This document shows, piece by piece, positions 1 to 4,610 of a stretch of 5,521 bases of DNA. The notes beneath the pieces were generated by a model, which saw only the letters and a list, made by a program, of their open reading frames with translations, ran no database searches and had not been told where the DNA came from. Location of the stretch: assembly GCA_035493895.1 (NCBI GenBank), contig DATJHM010000223.1, positions 1 through 5,521 on the forward strand, in the 5' to 3' direction. The position numbers and the translations under genes are program-made. The stretch comes from DATJHM01 sp035493895 (GTDB lineage: Bacteria; Chloroflexota; Ktedonobacteria; Ktedonobacterales; Ktedonobacteraceae). Each line of letters opens with the position of its first letter. Position 1 is the first letter of the stretch.

Positions 1-531
1 CTCGGTGGAAGTCTGCACAAAGCGGGCCTGAGTTTCGCTGGCTATTCGGAGAGCATGGGGAGCAGCGGCTATACCGGCTGTCAATATCCGCCGGTGTATC
101 CCACCTATGCGCGCAAACACAATCCCTGGGTCAACTTCACAGACGTGCCCGCCAGCGACAATCTCCCCTGGACGAGCTTTCCCACGAACTACAACACATT
201 GCCCACGATCTCGATTGTGGTCCCCAATCTGCTCAACGATATGCACGATGGCACGATCCAACAGGGTGATACCTGGCTTCAGCAACATCTCGATGGCTAC
301 GTCCGCTGGGCAAAGACGCACAATAGCCTCCTGCTTGTCACCTGGGATGAGGATGATGGGTCCGCGAGAAATCAGATCGCGACCATCGCCGTTGGCCCGA
401 TGGTAAAAGCTGGCACCTATAGCGAGATAGTCAATCACTACCGCCTCTTACGCACGCTGGAAGATATGTACAAGCTGCCATACGCGCACAATAGCGCCAA
501 TGTTCAGCCAATTGCGGATATCTGGCGCTGA
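1..531 (+). CDS. Phosphoesterase family protein (PF04185 type), C-terminal part
   Basis: The reading frame is open from the first base to the TGA at 529-531, giving 176 visible residues. An ATG at 55 is internal: the 18 codons before it continue the same protein-like sequence and there is no SD, so the gene starts outside the window. The fragment matches the C-terminal part of the AcpA/SapM-like phosphoesterase family (acid phosphatases and phospholipase C relatives, usually exported). It shows the family's NDMHDG segment (fragment residues 79-84), a D-x-WL motif (90-93), the TWDEDDG segment (114-120) whose Asp-Glu is expected to bind the catalytic metal, a G-P-x-V-x-x-G strand (132-138), the NHYRLLRTLEDMY helix (146-157) and the terminal PIADIW. 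The N-terminal half, with the other metal ligands and any signal peptide, is not visible, so export and exact substrate (phosphomonoester or phospholipid) cannot be judged. The next gene follows after 100 bases on the same strand with its own promoter. The family call is firm; the substrate is unknown. Confidence 0.85.
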   Translation, partial: LGGSLHKAGLSFAGYSESMGSSGYTGCQYPPVYPTYARKHNPWVNFTDVPASDNLPWTSFPTNYNTLPTISIVVPNLLNDMHDGTIQQGDTWLQQHLDGYVRWAKTHNSLLLVTWDEDDGSARNQIATIAVGPMVKAGTYSEIVNHYRLLRTLEDMYKLPYAHNSANVQPIADIWR

Positions 532-551
532 TACTATAGCAGGAAAAGAGG

Positions 552-594
552 TATGATATAATCCAGAAGATGCCACTGGTCAACGACATTGGCA
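552..594 (+). promoter_or_regulatory. Extended -10 promoter and 5' hairpin ahead of the UPF0158 gene
   Basis: TGATATAAT at 554-562 is a perfect extended -10 (TG-n-TATAAT). The -35 region 17 bases upstream (about 534-539) is poor, as is common with extended -10 promoters. Transcription would start near 569. An imperfect hairpin follows at once: TGCCA (571-575) pairs with TGGCA (590-594), with two more pairs inside after one mismatch. It would sit at the very 5' end of the mRNA. The start codon at 632 lies about 60 bases downstream. Confidence 0.6.
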
Positions 595-631
595 GTACAA
601 CCCATGGCATAGAGGGAGGTAAAAGATATCT

Positions 632-1099
632 ATGAGCAACACATTTAAACTTCCCAACGGGAATCCCATTGATACCGAGACGCTTGAACTGGCCCTGGAA
701 GATGCAAGCCTGGAGAACTCTTATTTTTTGAATACAGAGACGGGCGAAGTTGTATTTTTTTCTATGGATGGTTATTCTGAGGTGACAGAAGAGACAGAGG
801 AGGAAATTGACGGCAGCGATAACTATGTACGCATCGAAAGTATACCCTCAAGTCAGGCCTACGATTGGATGAGAACCTTCGTCGACGAGGAGGTCGCTCC
901 CCACAATGAGCGGGTTGCGGAAAAATTATCCTTCGCCCTGCTGGGAAAAGGCCCTTTCAGACGTTTCAAGGATGCCATATCCAACGTTGACGATAAATGG
1001 CTACAAGCCTGGTATCGCTGGAAAGAAACCTGCCTCCACGACGCGCTCGTAGAATGGTTCGCCGACAACGAAATAGACGTTACAGAAGAGCAATCCTAG
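632..1099 (+). CDS. UPF0158 family protein
   Basis: This 155-residue acidic cytoplasmic protein of unknown function has no signal peptide and no membrane segment. It fits the UPF0158 family (PF03682). An N-terminal helix (LELALEDA, 18-25) precedes a Y-F-L-N-x-E-T-G-E-V strand (31-40), in which the family typically has a tyrosine-leucine-x-x-x-T-G-E pattern. An acidic linker (51-61, mostly Glu/Asp) leads to YVRIESIPSSQAYDWM (65-80), and then comes the best family signature, GKGPFRRFKD (105-114), followed by a Trp-rich helix (W123, W127, W130, W142). The ATG at 632 is supported by a strong SD, GGGAGGT, at 614-620, 11 bases upstream. A good extended -10 promoter precedes it, so it is probably transcribed independently of the phosphoesterase. 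No partner or role can be inferred from its neighbours. The family is clear; the biochemical function is not known. Confidence 0.85.
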   Translation: MSNTFKLPNGNPIDTETLELALEDASLENSYFLNTETGEVVFFSMDGYSEVTEETEEEIDGSDNYVRIESIPSSQAYDWMRTFVDEEVAPHNERVAEKLSFALLGKGPFRRFKDAISNVDDKWLQAWYRWKETCLHDALVEWFADNEIDVTEEQS

Positions 1100-1281
1100 C
1101 ACAATGCGCTTCTCTCTAACATGAACGGACTCCTGGATAATCCACTTTCGGTCCCGCTCTGTTTTCTTGCAATAATACGATAATGATGGGCTTATTCGGG
1201 GCAATGAACCACGGTTGCGCAACATCGTCCAGGAAGTGGTCAGGCGGGCGCATGCGACTACGCCTCCAGAGTTTATAGACC

Positions 1282-1301
1282 CATCCCCTGAATAGGGGAT
1301 G
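1282..1301. terminator. Hairpin in the convergent gap (possible terminator without U-tract)
   Basis: CATCCCCT (1282-1289) and AGGGGATG (1294-1301) form a perfect 8-bp stem with a 4-base loop, GAAT. It lies 30 bases past the stop of the minus-strand repeat-protein gene and about 180 bases past the plus-strand UPF0158 stop, where a terminator is expected. Neither strand has a T-run after the stem, so intrinsic termination is uncertain. The rest of the gap (1100-1330) holds no supported gene. Confidence 0.4.
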
Positions 1302-1330
1302 AGCCAAACAGAAGCTTTCAACTTTTATGA

Positions 1331-1684
1331 TCAATACGGATGACCATGCCCCGGTCTACCAGGATGCCCGGGATGTCCGGGATGATGGATCGGCGGATGG
1401 TAGATCGGCGGATGGTGAATCGGCGGATGGTAGATTGGCGGACGATGGATCGGCGGGTGGTAAATCGGCGGATGGTGAATCGGCGGATGATGGATCGGTG
1501 GGTGGTAAATCGGCGGGTGGTATCGCCCTGGTCCTCCCGGAGGGCCAATCGGCGCACTCACGGAACTACTGGCATGCGCAGATAGCTGCGGTACTACGGC
1601 GGCTATCATTGTCGCGAACAAAAGTGCCGATACCACGACGAGCCCTTGTTGTAAAAGGCCGCCGAAGATAAGGCGTTTACTCAT
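1331..1684 (-). CDS. Exported histidine/proline pentapeptide-repeat protein
   Basis: This is a 117-residue protein of no family I recognise. Residues 1-38 form a classic signal peptide: KR at 3-4, a hydrophobic core at about 15-31 (LVVVSALLFATMIAAVV) and an A-H-A cleavage site, probably after A38. A short Ser/Gly/Pro linker follows. Nine tandem pentapeptides HPPI(Y/H) span residues 56-100 (one starts with Arg), and the tail is Gly-Pro-His rich (HPGHPGHPGRPGHGHPY, 101-117). The predicted mature part of 79 residues has 18 His and 27 Pro and no Cys or acidic residue. The ATG is well placed: GGAGGTGA at 1692-1699 lies 7 bases upstream. This SD and the signal peptide show that the minus strand is the coding one, although frames opposite are also open. 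His-Pro repeats suggest metal binding (Ni, Zn, Cu) or a surface or cell-wall spacer, but this is inference. It is a real gene with good confidence; the function is unknown. Confidence 0.8.
   Translation of the reverse strand: MSKRLIFGGLLQQGLVVVSALLFATMIAAVVPQLSAHASSSVSAPIGPPGGPGRYHPPIYHPPIHHPPIHHPPIYHPPIHRPPIYHPPIHHPPIYHPPIHHPGHPGHPGRPGHGHPY
1385..1519 (-). repeat. Nine tandem 15-bp units encoding HPPI(Y/H)
   Basis: Nine contiguous 15-bp units (plus-strand consensus ATCGGCGGATGGTRR) fill exactly 135 bases. Each encodes one pentapeptide of the exported protein. Units differ at only a few positions, even at codon third bases, which suggests recent expansion. Because 15 is a multiple of three, gain or loss of units would change protein length without shifting the frame. 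Confidence 0.95.
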
Positions 1685-1702
1685 GTTTGCTTCACCTCCA
1701 TG

Positions 1703-1751
1703 AAAAATGACTAGAAGGCCCTACAAAGAGAGGCCTTCTGAGTCCATTGTA
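1703..1751 (-). promoter_or_regulatory. Leader hairpin with U-tract before the repeat-protein SD; candidate -10
   Basis: On the minus strand AGAAGGCC (1739-1732) and GGCCTTCT (1720-1713) form a perfect 8-bp stem with an 11-base loop. Five bases later comes T5 (1707-1703), directly followed by the SD (1699-1692). This resembles an attenuator, or a terminator for upstream transcription from the DUF2000 gene. A candidate -10, TACAAT, lies at 1751-1746 and would place the transcript start at about 1739, at the foot of the stem; its -35 is poor. In that case the hairpin would be a 5'-end stabiliser instead. The hairpin is certain as sequence; its role is a guess. Confidence 0.45.
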
Positions 1752-1847
1752 GGCTGCAAGCAAATTGATAACATCCCATACGCAAAGAGGTTTTTTCGTT
1801 TCTAGAGGCTCTCCAATCTCGATACTTCTGACGGCAATGATAGTTTT

Positions 1848-1878
1848 CAGCCTGACGCCACTCAAAAACGTCAGGCTG
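1848..1878. terminator. Strong hairpin downstream of the DUF2000 gene
   Basis: CAGCCTGACG (1848-1857) and CGTCAGGCTG (1869-1878) form a perfect 10-bp stem with an 11-base loop. It lies 37 bases past the DUF2000 stop codon. Neither strand has a T-run after the stem (on the minus strand AAAA follows), so it is not a textbook intrinsic terminator. It could instead be an mRNA 3' end stabiliser or a dispersed palindromic repeat. Confidence 0.45.
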
Positions 1879-1914
1879 CCTGGCTGTTCCTATGCAGATA
1901 AGTAAAAAGAGGTT

Positions 1915-2340
1915 TTATTCCTGGCGAAAGAGGGGAAGATTGCCTGTCAACTTTGCAATCTTCTTGCCATTACCGTAAAGCCCAATGCCACTCAGACGAA
2001 GCTCCGGCCCCCCTTGCCGCGAAAGCATCTCCAGATACTCGTCGTAGTTGCGGGTAGCCTGAGCTACAGCGGGACAATCGACGACAAGCAGATCGGTATC
2101 TTTCTCTTCAATGCGTGTGAAAATGTCCGCGATGATGTCCTTGTTGCCTTGCAGCACGGTTACTCCCATCCAGGCCAGTCCATGATGGTGTTTCCCATCC
2201 TGGTCAAGGCCGTCACTCCCCATCGCCTCCGGAGCAAGCTTGCCCAGTGCCATCGCAATCACTCCGACGGTGTTCGCTACTAATCCTGGAGAAAGTTCTT
2301 CGTCAACAATAATGCTGCACTTCGGTTTTGCCACGCTCAA
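1915..2340 (-). CDS. DUF2000 family protein
   Basis: This 141-residue cytoplasmic protein matches DUF2000 (PF09391), a family of about 135-140 residues known from structural genomics to have a peptidyl-tRNA-hydrolase-like fold but without an established reaction. Visible family features in order: a first strand ending in the segment V-D-E-E-L-S-P-G-L (12-20); the helix VANTVGVIAMALG (21-33); D-G-K-H-H-H-G (48-54); LLVVDCPAVAQATRNYDEY (84-102); and the C-terminal GIGLYGNGKKIAKLTGNLPLF (118-138), the most diagnostic part. The start shown is TTG, preceded by AGGAAAGGAAGC (2354-2343) about 4 bases away. A GTG two codons in (2334-2332) is an equally possible start with better SD spacing (about 9). 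It lies 143 bases after marR on the same strand; the gap has no convincing terminator, so co-transcription from the marR promoter is possible. The family is firm; the function is unknown. Confidence 0.88.
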   Translation of the reverse strand: MSVAKPKCSIIVDEELSPGLVANTVGVIAMALGKLAPEAMGSDGLDQDGKHHHGLAWMGVTVLQGNKDIIADIFTRIEEKDTDLLVVDCPAVAQATRNYDEYLEMLSRQGGPELRLSGIGLYGNGKKIAKLTGNLPLFRQE

Positions 2341-2483
2341 TTGCTTCCTTTCCTATTGTCATGTCTAAAAAAGAGCAGAATCAATTCATACAAAAATTGA
2401 CAACCTGACGTGAGGAGAACAGGACGACAAGTCATCATGCTTTTATGTAATGAGCATATTTTCGCGGGTTCTTTCAGGGGCAA

Positions 2484-2930
2484 TTATGGAGTTCGCGCTG
2501 CTTTTTCTGCCGGTCTCCATCCCGCAATTGTGGTGAGCAGTTCTCGTAGGAGACTGGCTGTTTCAGGTGGGAACGCGCCGAGAAAATCCTGATTCATTTG
2601 ATCCATTTCACGATCAAGCGGTCCCTGAAGATCACGCGCACGAGCGGTCAGAAGCACCTGATTGACGCGACGATCGGTTGCATGCGCCTTACGCTCAATC
2701 AGTCCCGCCTGCTCCAGACGATCGAGCAGCCCGGTGATCGTGGCACTATCCAGCAGCAAACGCTCACCAAGCTCGGCCCCACTGCGATCATCCTGCTCCC
2801 AGAGCACCTTGAGCAGCGCATACTGGGTGGGGGTCACACCGTAGGGGGCCAGTCGTTGTTTGGCCGACTGGGTCACCCGCTGATAAGCCTTCCCAAGGTA
2901 GAAGCTTAAACAATCCTCAACTCGTTCCAT
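2484..2930 (-). CDS. MarR family winged-helix transcriptional regulator
   Basis: At 148 residues this is typical length for MarR, which binds DNA as a dimer at palindromes and lets go on binding a ligand or on oxidation. An N-terminal dimerisation helix (about 5-27) leads to GVTPTQYALLKVLWE (31-45). The helix-turn-helix lies at about 50-82, with recognition helix near DSATITGLLDRLEQAGLIER (61-80), and the wing is at about 84-95 (ATDRRVNQVLLT, with the conserved D-x-R pattern). C-terminal helices 97-137 complete the dimer interface. The ATG is supported by AGGAG at 2941-2937, 6 bases upstream. Its own promoter overlaps a perfect palindrome, so autorepression is expected. It has a single cysteine, C7, in the first helix, near but about two residues off the position of the redox cysteine of OhrR. 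The ligand is unknown; DUF2000 downstream is the nearest candidate target. Confidence 0.93.
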   Translation of the reverse strand: MERVEDCLSFYLGKAYQRVTQSAKQRLAPYGVTPTQYALLKVLWEQDDRSGAELGERLLLDSATITGLLDRLEQAGLIERKAHATDRRVNQVLLTARARDLQGPLDREMDQMNQDFLGAFPPETASLLRELLTTIAGWRPAEKAARTP

Positions 2931-2974
2931 AAAACACTCCTGCTCAGAGCGGAAATACTCTCCTGCACGACCTC

Positions 2975-2988
2975 ACTTGTGCACAAGT
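2975..2988. promoter_or_regulatory. Operator 1: perfect 14-bp palindrome
   Basis: ACTTGTGCACAAGT is a perfect two-fold palindrome. It overlaps the last bases of the marR -10 and the expected start site, the usual place for a repressing MarR dimer. Length and symmetry fit MarR operators; that this MarR binds it is inferred from position. Confidence 0.75.
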
Positions 2989-3014
2989 ATAACATAGGCA
3001 AATTGTTTTGACAA
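2986..3014 (-). promoter_or_regulatory. marR promoter
   Basis: On the minus strand TTGTCA (3014-3009) is followed by exactly 17 bases and then TATACT (2991-2986), five of six matches to each sigma70 consensus. A TG one base before the -10 (TGTTATACT) adds an extended -10. The start would fall near 2979, about 50 bases before the marR ATG. Operator 1 covers the downstream edge of the -10 and the start site. Confidence 0.8.
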
Positions 3015-3019
3015 TAGTT

Positions 3020-3033
3020 ACTTGCACACAAGC
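3020..3033. promoter_or_regulatory. Operator 2: related palindrome upstream of marR -35
   Basis: ACTTGCACACAAGC matches operator 1 at 11 of 14 positions and keeps the CTTG-N4-CAAG arms. It lies just upstream of the marR -35, with its centre 45 bp from that of operator 1. Confidence 0.6.
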
Positions 3034-3034
3034 T

Positions 3035-3048
3035 ATTTATACACAAGC
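3035..3048. promoter_or_regulatory. Operator 3: degenerate copy with one intact half-site
   Basis: ATTTATACACAAGC matches operator 1 at 10 of 14 positions. Only the CACAAG half is intact. It is part of a 13-bp exact direct repeat, ACACAAGCTATTT (3026-3038 and 3041-3053), that places it 15 bp from operator 2. It may be a weak second site or a half-site. Confidence 0.4.
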
Positions 3049-3089
3049 TATTTTGTCCCCATTATGGGATTTGTTGCATCGTGATTTGA

Positions 3090-3108
3090 GGTCGGCTGTA
3101 TGCCGACC
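3090..3108 (-). terminator. Hairpin downstream of the YbdK-type ligase gene
   Basis: GGTCGGC (3090-3096) and GCCGACC (3102-3108) form a perfect, GC-rich 7-bp stem with a 5-base loop, 17 bases past the ligase stop codon. On the minus strand TCAAATCACG follows, with no U-tract, so a terminator role rests on position and stem strength only. Confidence 0.4.
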
Positions 3109-3125
3109 CCGCATCCCTTCGAATC

Positions 3126-4241
3126 TCAGCGAATCCCCTGCTCCGTCTCCTCGATAATATAATCGACGAGATCCTCCATACACCCGGTTCGCCGGTAGAC
3201 CTCACGTTGGCGCGCCGCACCATTTCCCCGTTGCAGCGTTTCCTGCACGAGGCTTGAGATGCTCTCCCAATCCCCGACTATTTCCAGGGCAGGCTGCAAA
3301 AAGGTGAGAAATTGCTCGATCACCCTTTGCGCGGGGAGAGCACGCCGCGCGATCACATCGATGAGCGTATGACTCAAACCATAACGGGCCGCATGCCAGT
3401 GCGCAAAACGCGCCAGATCAGGATGGACGACGGGTGTCGGGATATTCTGGACGACCTGCTTATAACAGCTCTGTACGAGCGCACGCGCCAGCCCTGCAAC
3501 CATGATCGTCTCATCCATCGTCAAACAGGCATCAGATAGACGTAGTTCGATGGTGTGAAATCGCCCGGATGGGCGAATGTCCCAGTACACTTTTGTGGTG
3601 TCTTCCAGGCATCCTGCGCTAATCAAGGCCTGTACAAGCTCTTGATACTCATTCCAGGATGCAAATACAGGCGGTGGACCAGATGTCGGCCAGCGGCTCC
3701 AGACCTCGGTGCGAAAGCTGGCATACCCGGTGTCTTCTCCTACCCAGAAGGGAGAATTGGCTGTAAGCGCAAGAAATGGGCCCAACCAGGCACGCATCCG
3801 GTTCATGGTCTGGATGGCCAGCTCCTGATCGTCTACCCCAACATGAATATGGCACCCACAAATAACTTGCTCACGCGCCAGCTGTTGATAGTCGTGTTCT
3901 AACAACTGATAGCGCTTTTTCGGCGTGATGCGCTGCTCTTGCCAGCGAGAAAATGGATGTGAGCCAGTTGAAAGCAGCTTTTTGCCGGATTGGGCTGCCA
4001 GAGAGATCATCTCTCCTCGCAATCGGGCCACTTCCTTGCGCACATCTGCAAGCGTGTCACAGACCGGAGTGGCAATCTCGATCTGTGAAAGTTGCATCTC
4101 CACCTGCACATGCTCTCCAAGCTGCCGTTGGGCCTTCGCGAAAAGCAGGTCTGCGGAAGAACTGAGCTGACGCGTCACTGGATCAACAATCTGATACTCT
4201 TCTTCGACACCGATCGTCATGGGGAGGTTTTGCGATGACAT
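3126..4241 (-). CDS. ybdK: YbdK-type carboxylate-amine ligase (glutamate-cysteine ligase family 2)
   Basis: This 371-residue soluble enzyme belongs to the GCS2 family (PF04107). Members join a carboxylate, classically the gamma-carboxyl of glutamate, to an amine with ATP; E. coli YbdK has weak glutamate-cysteine ligase activity. Visible motifs in order: TIGVEEEYQIVDP (9-21) with the metal-binding Glu cluster; EIATPV (55-60); STGSHPFSRW (91-100); CGCHIHVGV (128-136) with the family's H-x-H-V-G; LTANSPFWVGEDTGYASFR (159-177), the typical N-S-P-F and S-x-R; YWDIRPS (219-225) then TIELRLSDA (230-238), the W-D-I-R-P and E-x-R-x-x-D active-site strands; and HAARYGL (283-289). Length is normal and all motifs are intact. 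An ATG 35 codons upstream (4346) is open, but those residues are not family-like and lack an SD. The ATG at 4241 has AAAGGAG at 4256-4250, 8 bases away, and begins directly before the family's first motif. The family is firm; the natural substrate is not. Confidence 0.92.
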   Translation of the reverse strand: MSSQNLPMTIGVEEEYQIVDPVTRQLSSSADLLFAKAQRQLGEHVQVEMQLSQIEIATPVCDTLADVRKEVARLRGEMISLAAQSGKKLLSTGSHPFSRWQEQRITPKKRYQLLEHDYQQLAREQVICGCHIHVGVDDQELAIQTMNRMRAWLGPFLALTANSPFWVGEDTGYASFRTEVWSRWPTSGPPPVFASWNEYQELVQALISAGCLEDTTKVYWDIRPSGRFHTIELRLSDACLTMDETIMVAGLARALVQSCYKQVVQNIPTPVVHPDLARFAHWHAARYGLSHTLIDVIARRALPAQRVIEQFLTFLQPALEIVGDWESISSLVQETLQRGNGAARQREVYRRTGCMEDLVDYIIEETEQGIR

Positions 4242-4423
4242 TGGCTGCGCTCCTTTGGCTGTGTATGAAACAATTCCATCATGGACGAAACACCAAAGTT
4301 GCTCTCTCAAAACTCCTTTATAGAAGGAACACGTATAAAGGAACACGAGAGTTTACCCTATCGCGCGCGGTCCGGCCGACGCTGGAGCAGAAGGACCCAA
4401 TGCGGTTACTTTCGTGAATAGGC

Positions 4424-4443
4424 GTATATCGGACAGTATACCA
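4424..4443 (-). promoter_or_regulatory. Candidate extended -10 promoter and dyad for the YbdK-type ligase gene
   Basis: On the minus strand TGGTATACT (4443-4435) is a good extended -10; the -35 region 17 bases upstream (GTAAAG) is poor. It overlaps an imperfect dyad, GTATA-N8-TATAC (4424-4441), which could be an operator. The implied leader is about 190 bases. No nearer promoter with both boxes is evident. Confidence 0.3.
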
Positions 4444-4521
4444 TGTTTTGTACATTTCTTTACTGTGCGATTCTAGAGGAATTTTACTGCTTTCTATAGA
4501 CAAAACGTTTCAGGAAAATAG

Positions 4522-4555
4522 CACAGCAAGGCTCACCCTTTCTTTCCTTGCTGTG
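4522..4555 (-). terminator. Intrinsic terminator candidate of the glycosyltransferase gene
   Basis: CACAGCAAGG (4522-4531) and CCTTGCTGTG (4546-4555) form a perfect 10-bp stem with a 14-base loop. On the minus strand it is followed by CTATTTTCC, a short U-tract, as expected for a terminator about 55 bases past the stop at 4611. A second 8-bp stem, TCTGCTTC (4564-4571) with GAAGCAG A (4591-4598), lies between it and the gene. Confidence 0.6.
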
Positions 4556-4610
4556 ATTGCTCTTCTGCTTCTAACTATAGTTCGTGGCTGGAAGCAGATT
4601 GAGCGCTCTT

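Larger units (their letters stand above)
4242..4610. other. 369-base intergenic region
   Basis: This gap separates the GT4 stop from the YbdK-type ligase start. It holds, from right to left, two hairpins after the glycosyltransferase (4598-4564 and 4555-4522), an AT-rich stretch with a candidate promoter near 4435-4443, a GC-rich patch (4360-4395), and a pair of direct repeats AAGGAACACG (4324-4333 and 4338-4347). Short open frames on both strands start with TTG and have no SD; I do not accept any as a gene. Confidence 0.6.

Noticed and set aside
1001..1321. Minus-strand 106-residue frame overlapping the end of the UPF0158 gene
   Set aside because: It uses a TTG start without SD and overlaps a confident gene by about 100 bases on the opposite strand.
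1116..1334. Minus-strand 72-residue frame whose TTG start overlaps the repeat-protein stop
   Set aside because: The overlap hints at coupling, but there is no SD, no recognisable motif, and a hairpin lies inside it.
1385..1519. CRISPR-like array
   Set aside because: Units are contiguous 15-mers with no spacers and encode a regular peptide repeat.
1327..1671. Plus-strand frame of 114 residues with SADG-type repeats opposite the His/Pro protein
   Set aside because: It is open only because the 15-bp repeat lacks stops in that frame. It has no SD, and the minus strand has a strong SD and a signal peptide.
2410..2592. Plus-strand 60-residue frame overlapping the marR 3' end
   Set aside because: GAGG-like bases are nearby, but the product is a shadow of marR in reverse with no family features.
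3008..3043. Plus-strand promoter using a perfect TTGACA at 3008-3013
   Set aside because: No acceptable -10 occurs at 16-18 bases and no plus-strand gene follows; the box mostly mirrors the minus-strand -35.
4242..4346. Longer N-terminus for the YbdK-type ligase
   Set aside because: The extra 35 residues are not family-like and lack an SD, while the ATG at 4241 has a strong SD and sits right before the first motif.
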